Assembly (NCBI RefSeq): GCF_000005505.3
Contig: NC_016131.3
Coordinates: 9,259,501 to 9,323,500, forward strand
DNA length: 64,000 bases
From: Brachypodium distachyon
Taxonomy: Eukaryota > Streptophyta > Magnoliopsida > Poales > Poaceae
Direction of reading: 5' to 3'
Position numbers and translations under genes: made by a program. Below are positions 1 to 10,821 of the stretch, in pieces; position 1 is the stretch's first letter, and each line of letters starts with the position of its first letter. Below the pieces are notes generated by a model. It ran no database searches and was not told where the DNA came from. It was given only the letters and a program-made list of their open reading frames with translations.

Positions 1-110
1 GCCTTTTCCTTCGTCAGGTGTACAGTGCGGTTGCCCCGACAAAAAATGGGTTATAAACCGACAGGAGTATACCTAGAATGGCATCACCGACGATAGAGAC
101 TAGTGCAAAA

Positions 111-198
111 ATCGACAGGAAAATGGACATCAACCGACAGGAAAATAGACATGGCCTGACAAGAAAATGGACATGGTCCGACAGGAAAAATGGAAAAA
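111..198. repeat. Tandem 21-22-bp subterminal repeat, four copies
   Basis: Units centred on CGACAGGAAAATGGACAT begin near 111, 132, 154 and 176, each 21-22 bp apart with one to three differences. The same core appears inverted (ATTCCTGTCG at 2831) and direct (CGACAGGAAT at 2897) at the other side of the element. They are probably subterminal transposase-binding repeats. Confidence 0.7.
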
Positions 199-1084
199 GA
201 CGGACATGAAATATGTAGATGATCAACGTAAATACAATTCATATTTGTACAGCACAAGTACAATTGAATATAATCTCAACTGTACATATAACCCACAAGC
301 AAGTCACAAACAAGTTCATATTGTTCCGAATATGCAAACAAGTCCCAAGCATCACAATACATAGTGTCTACAAGTCCTACAAGAATTGGAGCATGAAAAA
401 CCACGTGTCAGGATTCGCAACCATGAACATAGCAATTACACATACCACAAAACACACACGTCCAGCAAACGTTCCATGTGACCAAGAGTTAGAACTGCCC
501 GACAACTACCTTCACTTGTCAAGACTCATGACCGGGTTGTTAAGAGCCTTTAGTTCTCCCACAGGATCTATTGTTGCTGTTGTTGCCATCGGTGTGCTTA
601 GTCACCAAGTCGTGGCTGCCTTCCTCATCATCCATGTTGGCACTGCCATCCTTGTGAGCCATCACTTCTAACCTTCCGAGCAACCACCAACGTTGCTCTG
701 GTCACCTTGGGATACGACACGAGATGAGATCGGAGTTCCTCACATAAGGAGATGCAATCAATAATTTACATGAGCACAAAACAAATTTGGTTGCATCATC
801 TTACCAACAATATGACATCTAATTACTCATGATATGTTGGACAACATCAACATGAGGCAACATCCTCATTGCAGCAAGACGATTTCCCGTTCTAACATGT
901 ATGACAATTACGGTCATGTACAATATAGTAGAAAGTTATTTTCTTTTTAGCACATAATAAACTTACTTGTGGTGTTGGAAGCAAATTGGTTCCAAGCCAA
1001 GCTGATGGTTCTTTTTTCATGTCCTTGAAGAGTTCCTACACAAGTAAAATTTGCATCAAGATAGTTATTCATAGAAGAACTAAT

Positions 1085-1440
1085 GAGTTGAAATTTCTGA
1101 TAGAGATACACATACCAAGATGAGTCGTTCAAGCAATGCTTGTTTCTGCTCTTGCAACTCTTGTTTCTGCGCTAGAGCCTCATTGGCAACCTTTAGCTTC
1201 ACATTTTCTTCAATTACACGTTGGAGTTGAAGGCTTTGTCGAGATGGCATAGCGATGTTTTGGATTTTTTGGCTTGCCTTCCCGAATATATGATTTCATC
1301 CTTACAAAAGCCCCATCTGCTAATGGCAATCGGCCATGTGGTATGCCACCACCTGACTTATATAACACCTCTCCATCAATCTCTTCAGGATGCCAATCAT
1401 TGGGAAGATCTGGATCGATTTCTTTAGCTGTTTGAACATA
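1085..1440 (-). pseudogene. Transposon protein C-terminal remnant with coiled coil
   Basis: The minus strand reads through KSGGGIPHGRLPLADGA and then, in a different frame, a heptad-like segment rich in L, E, Q and K (core RVIEENVKLKVANEALAQKQ). This is the usual order in plant En/Spm-type transposon proteins: a GGG-PHGR motif followed by a terminal coiled coil. It lies downstream (minus sense) of the transposase-associated fragment and is probably part of the same dead element. Confidence 0.45.
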
Positions 1441-1503
1441 ATTATCCTACAAAGATAGAATAATCAAGACAAGTGTTGCTATGATGTATTTTAGACAAGT
1501 CTT

Positions 1504-2161
1504 TCAATGACGAAATTTAGACAAGTGTATACATACAATCCGCTTTTGAGCAACAGGAGGTATTTCTCCGCGTGGCTTGCCATGTTCATCCAGATTCTTA
1601 AATCCAGATTTCATTGCAGCATATGTATCCAACACCGAAGTATTCTCACGACCATAAGAATCTGCCTGCAAGTCAATACACGTAATATAAGACATTTTTG
1701 TGACCAACATTCAGAAGATAGAGAAGAAATCAACACAAGGCATACCATACGTTGTTGTGCCATACCAAATGACATTGAACCTTCACGATTCTGAGCAACT
1801 TCTTGTCCTTTGGATCTACAGACCTGTCCCCTCTTCCTTTTTGTCTCATAGAATGCCTTAGCTGAGGGGTTTGGCTCTTCTTCCGTTGGCTGATGATGGG
1901 TATTACCTATGTCAGCTACCACATCATCCATATGGTCAATGTAAGCACATGCATCATGTATTTGCACTGCTCCACTACTGTTAGCAACAAACCTCTCCCC
2001 ATGTTCAGTCCATCTTTCATACCTTTCCTTAAATCCATTTTTGAACAAGTGTCTCTCTCTATATTGTCCCTGGTTCCTCTGATGTAATTTCTACACATGC
2101 GGCAGGGGCATTTAATTTTACCATCTTGAACTACACTGGGCAAAGAGAAAGCATGATCCAA
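1504..2161 (-). pseudogene. CACTA transposase-associated domain fragment, frameshifted
   Basis: Read on the minus strand from 2161, the frame gives DHAFSLP, then a Cys cluster (CPCRMCRNYIRGTRD), matching the N-terminal transposase-associated domain found in plant CACTA TNP2-type proteins. The expected continuation (YERWTEHGER, then EEEPNPSAKAFYE) is in another frame beginning near 2048, so a frameshift lies around 2045. A further piece at 1504-1710 contains GRENTSVLDTYAAMKSG, like plant Ptta/En/Spm transposases. Family assignment is by recognition; the frame change is seen directly. Confidence 0.6.
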
Positions 2162-2960
2162 GAATAGGCCAGTTTCTGCAATCCATTCTATCAGGAACCA
2201 TTATACATCCAAGCCCGGTTCGTCGTTCACCAATTGCTGTGTTTAGAACATTAATTCAAACAATTAATTGCTACTGTCAACCACAACACATCATACATAA
2301 CAGAAGTGGCAAAACAACACGAATTTTAAAAGTGGAGGAGAAGTACTTACAACCAAGAAGAAGAGCTCCTTGGGGCTGGCCGGATGCCAGAAGAACGATC
2401 TTCAGCTCATCTGGCCGGATCCGCAGTCACCGCCCCACTGCTCCATGCTTCTGCTCGGCGGAGTGGACAGCGGACGCGATGGAGAGGCGGAAGAGTAGGG
2501 AGAGGGTAGCGGCGACCCGTGTGCAGGAGCGGTGGAGGAGTGGGGAGTGGCGGGTCCGGGAGGCGGGCCGGTCAGCGGAGAGGGGAGGCGGGCTGGAGGC
2601 GGATCTAGGGAGGTGGAGCCGGCAGAGGAGTGGGGAGGCGGGGGCGCGTGGCAGCGCAGGAGAGGGAAGAAGGGAGGCGGGGGCACGCGGTGACGTGGCG
2701 GCGGAGGAGAGGGGAGGGGGGAGGTACGCAATTTCTTTGGGGCGGAGCGGGATGCAGTTTCTGCAGCGCGGGGCCTGAGCAAGTGAGCCCGTGCGAGGCG
2801 GGCTGCGTTGGAGCGTGAAATTCAAAATCCTATTCCTGTCGATCGCGCAACGAATTGACAGGGAAGACAATATTCCTGTGCGTTTCAAAAAGAAACCGAC
2901 AGGAATATGGTTTCATCTATGGAGTATAACTCATAGGGGTGAAAAAAGAGAGGAAAGATT

Positions 2961-4430
2961 GCACTTTTTTTTTATAAAGACCATGTAGAATATTGTTTCA
3001 TCGATGTGATTAAGTCAAACTAATTCTTGTTGTTACATTGATTCATAATTTTTGGAATAATATTTTTGGTAGTACTTCTTTTATACACTACCTCCATTGA
3101 ATAGTTTAAAAAAATCAAAACACATTATTTTGTCCAACTAGTACAAAATAAAAGTTTACCCGCAAAAAATGTATAAAATAAAAGTTGTGTGGCAGACTGT
3201 AAATTAAAAACAGATAATATCCTCGGCACGACTCCACACTATCGGCTGTGCGGTGTGATTGCTATGGGCGACCTATCCATGCACTTGCGTGGCGACCGGC
3301 GGATAGCTCCCCGGCTCACATTCCTCATGCACGTCCATGCGGTTGCACATAATTTGGAGTGTTTACATTATTTGAGCTGTATTTTTTCTCAAGAATCGAG
3401 ATCAATCTCATCCAAGCAGGAGTAGGCCTTTCTTCGGCTCGAGGGACCGAACCTGGGTAAATCTGTGCTGCTCTGTTTTGCTTTTTGACCTAAGGTTCTT
3501 TCTCATTAAAAAAAAGATACCCGCTTGTATCGTTGCCGAGTACTCTATCATCTACAGTTTCAGATACGTTAACCTTACATATAACCCCGTTCCGCATCGA
3601 ATAGTATTATTCAATCTTTTCTTATGTAATTAAATTTGACCAGCAATTAAATCAACAATATGAGGTTATATGATACCAAGTTATCACCACAGTCTAAATT
3701 TTGTGTCATATAACCTATGTGTGAGATTATTACAAACTTAAATCTTGGAATATGAGCGCATATATTTATATCTTTACACTTTTTGGTTGGTGGTCATTGG
3801 TTCACCTAATTGCTTTGTATCAACTTCGGGTGATCACCGTCCATTTCTTTACTAGCTAAATGCACGTGGAGCCGCCGTATGATCGATGCATGCCTGCATG
3901 CATGCTTACAAGACCAAATCCCGTGGATGTTCTGTTGACCTCAATAGGGGTCCACTGCGTTGCGTACGGTTGCATTTCAGAAACTATAAGTTAATACAAC
4001 TTGTATCGCCTAATAGTGTACTATCACGTATATATGATTGATCCACTTGACAACTTGTCACGAAAATCAAAGTTATTTACAGGCAGTAAGTCTCTATCAA
4101 ACTTATATCCAGTTGGTGCCGCCGGTCGACTAGCCGCCGGACGGACGGGTTGGAAGACTCTCATTAGGGGCTGGATCTGGAAACTAATATCTTGTCTACC
4201 CAAATAATCTCACCTGCTATTTTGTGCAAATTGGCGAGTGAGACTAGCTTGGAGAGGGCAGATGCATTGCACATTCCAATTAATTTAACTAGTCTACATA
4301 CCCAGTCGATCTGATCTTCTTTCCAACCAACACACGTGCATGCGTGCATGGATTGGAATATCCGATTGATGACCAGTGTAGTGTTACGTATATCCACTCG
4401 CCAAGGAGCTAAAAACAAAAAGACAAGATG
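2961..4430. other. Intergenic, no gene seen; distal PR-1 promoter
   Basis: No coding region is supported here. AT-rich sequence runs to about 4100. A ~75-bp stretch at 3293-3365 is also found, diverged, at 7526-7640. W-box cores TTGACC occur at 3636-3641 and 3935-3940, and ATGCATGC runs near 3888-3904. Confidence 0.6.
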
Positions 4431-4437
4431 AAGCAAA

Positions 4438-4473
4438 TTGACCTCGCAAGCTCGACCGATCCATCTATAAATA
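4438..4473 (+). promoter_or_regulatory. Core promoter of the PR-1 gene: W-box plus TATA box
   Basis: TTGACC (4438-4443) is a W-box core for WRKY factors, placed about 20 bp before a TATA box, CTATAAATA (4465-4473). The TATA is 128 bp before the ATG, so transcription probably starts near 4495-4505. Two more TTGACC cores lie upstream (3636, 3935). Confidence 0.65.
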
Positions 4474-4600
4474 CCACGCAAGCAACGCATATATCGATCA
4501 CAATCCCAACACTCAATTGACACACCGTCTCGATCTGGAAGACTGGAAACACAAAGCTAGATCGAGCTAGCTGTACGTAGCAAGCACACGTACGTACGAC

Positions 4601-5116
4601 ATGGCGACGACGCGCAGCGCCTTGGCAGGCCTGGTGCTGGCCCTGGCCCTGGCCACCGGCTCCATGGCCCAGAACTCGGAGCAGGACTTCGTCGACGCCC
4701 ACACCGCGGCGCGCCAGGAAGTGGGCCTGGGCCAGGTGTGGTGGGACAGGAACCTGGAGGACTACGCGCGGTGGTACGCGGACCAGCGCCGCGGCGACTG
4801 CGCGCTCCAGCACTCGGACTACCAGAGAGCCGGCTACGGCGAGAACCTCTACTGGGGCCCCGGGTCGGACTGGACGGGCGTGGACGCCGTCAACACGTGG
4901 GTGGCGGAGAGGGAGTTCTACGACTACGACAGCAACACCTGCACCGGCCCCTTCGGGTGCGGCCACTACACGCAGGTGATGTGGCACGACTCCACGCTCA
5001 TCGGCTGCGCACGCGTCGACTGCGACAACGGCCTCGGCGTCTTCATCACCTGCAACTACTACCCGCCCGGGAACTGGCCCGGCCAGCGCCCATGGCTGGC
5101 GGCGCGTTCTGCTTAA
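4601..5116 (+). CDS. PR1: Pathogenesis-related protein 1 (CAP superfamily), secreted
   Basis: A 171-residue single-exon protein of normal PR-1 length. Residues 1 to about 23 form a signal peptide (Leu/Ala-rich core ending SMA before QNSEQ). The mature CAP domain shows the four cavity residues usual in the family: His in DAHTAAR, Glu in GENLYWG, Glu in WVAEREFYDY and His in GHYTQVMW. Six cysteines (RGDC, NTC, GPFGC, IGC, VDC, ITC) match the three conserved disulphides. PR-1 proteins act in the apoplast, are induced by salicylate and pathogens, and bind sterols. Many Asp and Glu residues suggest an acidic form. The CAPE-peptide region (CNYYPPGNWPGQRPW) ends in Trp instead of the common Tyr and is followed by six extra residues. 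The start is set by the signal peptide and a TATA box 128 bp upstream. Confidence 0.95.
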   Translation: MATTRSALAGLVLALALATGSMAQNSEQDFVDAHTAARQEVGLGQVWWDRNLEDYARWYADQRRGDCALQHSDYQRAGYGENLYWGPGSDWTGVDAVNTWVAEREFYDYDSNTCTGPFGCGHYTQVMWHDSTLIGCARVDCDNGLGVFITCNYYPPGNWPGQRPWLAARSA

Positions 5117-5343
5117 GCACGGCTAGCTACCCGGTACTGCTCGCGTGCTAGCTGCGATGGAGCGAATAAGATCTCGTACGTGTCGTCGTGTTTACTCGAG
5201 GTTTGAGTGCCCATGCCTGCCTAGTATATTTAGGCACGCATAATGTTGTAAGAGTCTGATCGAGTGTCTATAGCAAGGGGCGGATGTATGTACCGCGCCT
5301 CTCTGCAATTGTCTGTAATCTGCTGTTCCTTTCGTGTGTTTGC

Positions 5344-5349
5344 AATAAA
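5344..5349 (+). terminator. Polyadenylation signal of the PR-1 gene
   Basis: AATAAA lies about 230 bp after the stop codon, inside a T-rich stretch, a normal position for a plant near-upstream element. Confidence 0.5.
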
Positions 5350-5359
5350 ATTTGTGCTT

Positions 5360-8140
5360 TTGATCTTTTTTTTGTTGCTATTTCGTTGTTCTCCATTATT
5401 CATGTCTGATTTATGTTGGGAACTAGCGGAGTATATATCACAGTAAACTCAAACAATTGCAACAGAATTAAAGTTAAATTCAGCATCACTCAGACACTAA
5501 TCCATGGGTCGTTGCTTGTCGCGGAGTAACAATTCGGCAACATATGTGGAGTAGATGGCTCAAACTACAGGGACGGTGACAGAATTAATTATAAGGGGAA
5601 AAAATAAAAAATAAACATTGAGAGATTGGAAGGGGCAATTGATCTTAGATTTTAGCAATTTTTACAACTTTTACTTCCAAAATACCACAATTTGTTACTT
5701 AGTTAGCATCATATCCTAAATCTGGTGCGGCCTCGTGATGATGGTGTTTCGGTTTCCCCGGCTTAGTTTCCGTGCTTTGGTGTGAGCTCTTTGGTTATGT
5801 TGCCCCACTATATGGTGCAGTCTATGATAGTTTAGCTCATGTTTAGGTGGGTGCATTGGCGTTGTGTTGTAATCTCTCTCAAAAAAATTCCTAAATCTGC
5901 CCCTGCCTACACCTAAAAACAATGTCGCACGAGACCTCCTGACCTTAGACATGTCTTAGGTCTTGTATAATATCCTCGAAACTGCAGTAGAAAGGTCTTT
6001 GGACTACAGCAGCACATCAACACATAGACACCAGATTTTTACTTCAACGTCACTATATATTATCAGAGTGGAATACCCAAGTTCTTTTGTAGCCACCTAA
6101 AACTTATTACACTATTATCATAGTGGGATATGCAACTCACCAAAGCACGGTGGAATCACAGCTTGAAGGAGACAAGAAGGTGGATTTGAGGTTCACTTCC
6201 TTGGGCAGGTTTTACTGTGTTTTCTTAATAGAAGGTTTACTGACCAAAAATAACCTTTATTATACGAAAATGGGTTGGCAAAGTTATGTTGTTTTTTCTA
6301 TCATGAAGAGACAATTTTTCTATCATTCATGTATTGTCCCTTTGGTCGATTGGTTTGGTATATCGTTCACGGCACATCTAATTTACCACTACCAAAAGCT
6401 TAAATTCGTTTCAGGGTTTCAGCTTGATGTTGGGATATTTGATTTTGCAGAAATATTTGTTTTTTTAACGAGACCGAATTGTTTATTTCTTGCCGGTTAC
6501 TCACACGAGGCTATGCATTAGATCCGCTTTAGGTCTTACCTGCTTTACGTGGATAAGACCTCTGGATGTGGTGGTGAAATTGTTGTGCATGACTCTACCC
6601 ATCAAGATTCAAATACTGGTGCTCACAATATGTTTTAGAGATTTTCCCTACAATTTCGTAAAAAAAACATGGGGAACTGACCGGAGACAGTGACACGTGA
6701 TGGTGGTACGCTAATAGAATCAGCAATATTTATCTTTTTTATGATCCTCTTTTTCTGTTGGCTGATTTTTTATCAACGTTGTGTGATCTTTGCGTTGTAA
6801 TCTGGATATTTTTCGAACGCTGCAATAAAATGTCATTGCGCATCACTTCTCTTTATTCGAAAAAGAAAAAACGTGCAGGTTAGGTTAAGCGACGCACGGA
6901 TGAATATAAATTCACGACGGCAAAACGCAAAGGTCTGAACGAGAAGACAGAACCCAAACTGATTGGGCCATGACAAATCACGTGGGTGCGTCGATCGCTC
7001 CCAGGGCTGTTTTACCGGCCTTTTAGCCTCTATCGTCCCCGTCTGCAGACTAGCCCACAGCAGAATGCACGTCCACCAAATAAAAAAAAATGTCACACGT
7101 ACACAAGACCGTGACCGAGTCAAAACAAAAATCTGACCGCAACTCATCACCTATATCGCTGATGGGCATCGCGAGGCTGGCTAGGTCATGTACAGGCCTA
7201 CTTTTACATTGCAGGTGCGAGCCAGAGGCCCAGAGCCAAGCAAACATGCCCTTAAGGACTCGCCGTTTGCAGCCTTCCTTGTCATCCGCCGCGAGATAGA
7301 TCATCTTGAGCTCCGGCGCGCGGCGGCATGAAGAAGTCCGGAGCTCCGGTCTACATGCCTTAGGTGCAGAACCTCACGTACTGCTCGTCCGTCCGGCGCG
7401 TGGAGATCGCTCTGGCGTCTAGCGGCGTCAAATATGAGTAGTTAAATACGGCGCGCGCACGCGGGGTCCAACGAAGAAGCCGCGTGGCGTGGTTGCGACC
7501 TGGCAGCTTAGCAGCACGGTAACGTGGCGGAAAAGAGCTCCCCGGCTGGCCGGCCGGCTCACATCCCTCGTGCACGTACGCATGCACGTCCATGCCGTCG
7601 CACAGAATTTGGCGCCCCGAGGCACATTATATTATTCGTCCCATACTGATGGCGCATGCAGGTACCGGCCAATTAAGTATACTGGACATGCATATGCATA
7701 TGCCCATGTTTGTGCATCTACGTACGCGCATGCATGCAGCGAGTGTCGCTCACTGCAAGTTATGTTTGGATGATAGTAGTACTGATTTGCAGATCGAAGG
7801 ACCGACATGCATGCATACTCAATTGGCACCTTTACTAGTGTATAACTGCAGCGAAATTAGGTGCCACATGCGTCCAAAGACTGACCATGTAATTTGGACC
7901 CTTATTAAAATTTGGAAAAAAGTGTACAGTACTGGGTACACGTGCAAACCACATGTCACGAAGGACACGTAGTGTGCCTATCTATGCAAATACTCGACCC
8001 TGCCGATCTCTCGATTAGTACACTCTCATGCATGCACTGGTGCACGGATAACATGCATGTAGCTAGGTACGACTAACACGAGGATCGATTAATCAGCTTG
8101 TCATAAAAATAACCACACCTGCAGCTAGCTTTCAAGATAA
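5360..8140. other. Intergenic, no gene recognised
   Basis: No open frame here resembles a known protein. The left part (5450-6850) is AT-rich. At 7526-7640 there is a diverged copy of 3293-3365. From 7560 to 8060 the sequence is dense in CATGCA and CATATG palindromic words. Near 7490-7640 GC content rises without a coding frame. Confidence 0.55.
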
Positions 8141-9532
8141 TCAAGCGATCTTGTAGCATATCTTTTTGAACTCCTCGAGGTGGTTGTCGAAGAGCGATAC
8201 GTAGGCCTCCATGCCGCCATCGCCAAGGAAGGAAGGCGCCAGGAACAGGCTTCCCTCCATGGGGAAGTACGTCGGCATGAAGTAGAACGGGCAGCCGCCG
8301 CCGAAGTCCAGGTCGCAGAAGTTGATCCCTAGCCACGTGTCCAGCTCGAGGTTCGGGCAGAGCGCCGTCTGGTCGCTGTCCGCCGTGGGCACGAGCCCCT
8401 CGGCCTCCACGACGCCCGAGGACGCGAAGTCCACGAAGGAGCGGAAGTAGGCGTCGTCCACGGCGGCCACGGCAGCGCGGACGAGCTCCGCGGCGTGGCC
8501 CAGAGGACGCGCCACGAGGTCGCCCGCGTCCGCGCGAGGGAACGCCCAGAGCACGAGGTTCCCGAAGTAGCCGTCCCGCGGGACGGGCGGGCGCATGCGC
8601 GTCCTGCCGCTCACGGAGATCCGGACCTTCGTGCCCACGCCGGCGCCCAGCCCGCGCGCCGCGGTGATCGCGCGCCAGAGGTGCGCCACGACGCTCTGGA
8701 ACGTCGTGTACCCCCGCGAGGATGATGCCGCTGCCGCCCGCGCCTTGAGCCGCGCCACGAACTCCTTGCTCAGGTGCATCTTGTGCACCTTCACCTTCTC
8801 GTGCGCCGCTGTCTCCGCAAACTCCTCCTCATCATCATCCTCGTCCGTCTCGTGCTTCTTCTTGGCTTGCAGGGGCGGCAGCTTGTACTCTGTCTCGCGG
8901 TGCGGGAACGCCACGAGCGGCGGGTCGCGGGGCGCGAACCGGGTCGCCCGGTCGCACACGGGGGCCGGCGCCACGGGCGATATCCGGCGCGTGGCGAGGC
9001 CCCAGGCCACGAGGAAGTTGCCCGCGGACTGGCCGTCGGCGATCTGGTGGTGGCCCGCGAAGCCCAGCACCAGCGACCCGCAGGAGAAGCGCGTGAGCTG
9101 CACCAGCACCAGCTCCTCCGCGGGGCGCCCGTCGTCGTCGTCGATGCTGCTCGGGTGCAGCCGCTTCAGCACCGGCGACGGCCTCACCAACAGCGGCAAC
9201 GACGCGGCCAGCGGGCCGTCCACGGAGGCCTCCACGAACCGGGCCCCGGCGTCGTTTAGGTGCACGGACCGGCCCAGCCCGTCGGGCCCGTCGCCGAGCC
9301 GGCCCGCCATCTCCCGGTACACGGCCAGCGCCTTGGCGAGGCCCAGCTCGAGGTCGCTGTTGGGCGGGCTTGGCGGCCTGAACGCGTAGATGAGCGCCAC
9401 GTGCTCCGTGTACGTCACCTTGTCGAACACCGAAAGCGGCGACCACTCGCCGCCGGCGCCGGGCGGCGGCGCCGCCGTGCCGTCGTCGTACAGCGGCTTC
9501 ACGATCTTGGAGCTCTCGATCTTAACCTTCAT
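8141..9532 (-). CDS. BAHD acyltransferase, agmatine/tryptamine hydroxycinnamoyltransferase-like
   Basis: A 463-residue single-exon protein, typical BAHD length (430-480). The N-terminus MKVKIESSKIVKPLYDDG resembles grass agmatine coumaroyltransferases and tryptamine hydroxycinnamoyltransferases, which move a hydroxycinnamoyl group from CoA to an amine to give antifungal amides in the cytosol. The catalytic HXXXD motif is present as HHQIADG (about residues 161-167). The structural DFGWG motif is DFGGG (about 408-412). A highly acidic insert (ETDEDDDEEEFAE, about 228-239) lies in the loop between the two halves. YFGNLVLWAF is the usual conserved mid-domain segment. Substrate cannot be read from sequence: the amide-forming subgroup is inferred from the N-terminus. 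GC-rich coding, no introns, flanked by AT-rich DNA. Confidence 0.88.
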   Translation of the reverse strand: MKVKIESSKIVKPLYDDGTAAPPPGAGGEWSPLSVFDKVTYTEHVALIYAFRPPSPPNSDLELGLAKALAVYREMAGRLGDGPDGLGRSVHLNDAGARFVEASVDGPLAASLPLLVRPSPVLKRLHPSSIDDDDGRPAEELVLVQLTRFSCGSLVLGFAGHHQIADGQSAGNFLVAWGLATRRISPVAPAPVCDRATRFAPRDPPLVAFPHRETEYKLPPLQAKKKHETDEDDDEEEFAETAAHEKVKVHKMHLSKEFVARLKARAAAASSSRGYTTFQSVVAHLWRAITAARGLGAGVGTKVRISVSGRTRMRPPVPRDGYFGNLVLWAFPRADAGDLVARPLGHAAELVRAAVAAVDDAYFRSFVDFASSGVVEAEGLVPTADSDQTALCPNLELDTWLGINFCDLDFGGGCPFYFMPTYFPMEGSLFLAPSFLGDGGMEAYVSLFDNHLEEFKKICYKIA

Positions 9533-9756
9533 AGTGCGTAAGTATATGCTATTTTGTGTTATCGGCTCTCTCAGTCGATCTCTCTAGATCTCGACTCTGT
9601 CTCTATGTGCTTCCACGTACTCTGAGGTGTTTTGAGTGTCACTAGCTAGCTACTAGCTACGAGTACTTGTAAGCGAGAGAAAGAAGCAGATACGTTACTG
9701 TATTTGGTATCTCGTGCCTTTGATGCCTGGATGCTGGAGCAAACACGCTACACCTG

Positions 9757-9769
9757 CATTTATATTTTC
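9757..9769 (-). promoter_or_regulatory. Possible TATA box of the BAHD gene
   Basis: On the minus strand the stretch reads AAAATATAAATGC, about 225 bp before the start codon. The leader would be about 190 bp. This is the best TATA-like word in the upstream 300 bp, but the distance is long. Confidence 0.4.
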
Positions 9770-10402
9770 TTTTTCGAAAAAGAGGACATCCCCGGCCTCT
9801 GCACACCTGCATTTATGTAGTGTTCAACAATATCCATGCGACTCTGGAAGAAGCTGGCTAATTTACCATGAAACTGAACTATCCAATAGGGAGATTCCTT
9901 TTGATGACTTGAACTGGTCGCGATGTTTTCCGCGATTTGGTTAGTTAATTAATTCAACCCGCTCTATTTTGAAATATCTGAAATGAATTTGTTTTAAGAG
10001 AGTGTCTATTTCTCGGTTGACTTAGAGTGGTTACTTCTCCGTCGACAATCATAGCCATCCAATCAATATTTTCTTCTCTTTTGTAGTTTGATGAATCTTG
10101 CACGAATCAAAATGATTCAATCAGAATGTTGTTAGCATCGACTTATATAAATAGTTATTTCTCAGTTGTCTTAGAAATAGCAAGAAATGTTGTTTTAAAT
10201 CAAACTCTATTAACTCTGTCTGGGTTTGTAGAAAAAAAAAGACATCAACAGATTCAAAACCAAATTAGTATAGGTGTGACTACTATCGGATGTATTTTCA
10301 TATTGTGCTTGTTTAGTTGCGTGCGTTAGCTTTTGACCTTTTCCCTACAAATTAGGTCAAAGCTAACACTATTTAGTGTTTAAATAAATTGTCTATCCTT
10401 TT

Positions 10403-10700
10403 TTCATTAGTTCGCCTTTGATTGAGATGGTCATCACATGCAATTCAATATGGTGTCGGAGCAGGAGATCTTGAATTCAAATCCTTCCAACGCTGTTTTT
10501 AGAAAAATAATTGCGGCTCCCCAAAGAACGTCATAGGGCAAAGGCGTGAGGTGAGTGTTGAAATAAATTGGCAGCCTCATTTCATTAGTTCGGACTTTCC
10601 CGAGCCTCTTTCCATTAGTTCGGACTTTGCCTAGTCTTTTTTCATTAGTTTGGGCTTTTTGGTTGAGATGGCTAGCACGTCCAATTCAATATTTAGAACA
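10403..10700. repeat. 30-bp tandem repeats (TTCATTAGTT) with flanking duplication
   Basis: TTCATTAGTT (or TCCATTAGTT) recurs at 10581, 10611 and 10641 with exact 30-bp spacing, followed by CGGACTTT-type sequence. A fourth copy at 10403 is followed by TTGAGATGG and CAATTCAATAT, and both words also follow the 10641 copy, so a larger ~240-bp duplication underlies the array. No function is apparent. Confidence 0.6.
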
Positions 10701-10821
10701 CCCAATTCGTATACATAAAAAAAATGAGAAAGTACCATGTATCTTGTACATACTCCGTTACGAGTTTTATTTTTCAGGCTATAAATTTGTGTGTTTCTCT
10801 CTGCACATAAACTATATTGTA

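Larger units (their letters stand above)
1..2960 (-). mobile_element. Degenerate CACTA-like (En/Spm) transposon
   Basis: The interval holds broken minus-strand reading frames with a CACTA transposase-associated domain and a coiled-coil tail. It is bounded by short repeats of the CCGACAGG type: direct copies at 111-195, and both orientations at 2831-2906. Clustered short subterminal repeats are usual for CACTA elements. No CACTA terminus is visible, and the left end probably lies outside the window. A G/A-rich segment (about 2330-2780) without a recognisable product separates the coding relics from the right-hand repeats. Frames are broken, so the element cannot make its own transposase. The superfamily call rests on the domain reading and is moderately secure; the exact ends are not. 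Confidence 0.6.

Noticed and set aside
2402..2888. Overlapping open frames of 120-180 codons on both strands
   Set aside because: The DNA is G/A-rich on one strand and C/T-rich on the other, so stops are rare in several frames. The products are low-complexity Arg/Gly or Pro/Ser without domains, and lie inside a transposon.
3420..3520. Possible LTR remnant (text like CCGAACCTGGGTAAA followed by an A-rich end)
   Set aside because: The word is found in many grass Gypsy LTRs, but no second end, PBS or duplication could be found.
8495..9446. Long open frames antisense to, or in other frames of, the BAHD gene
   Set aside because: Shadows of a GC-rich coding exon; only the minus-strand frame has family motifs.
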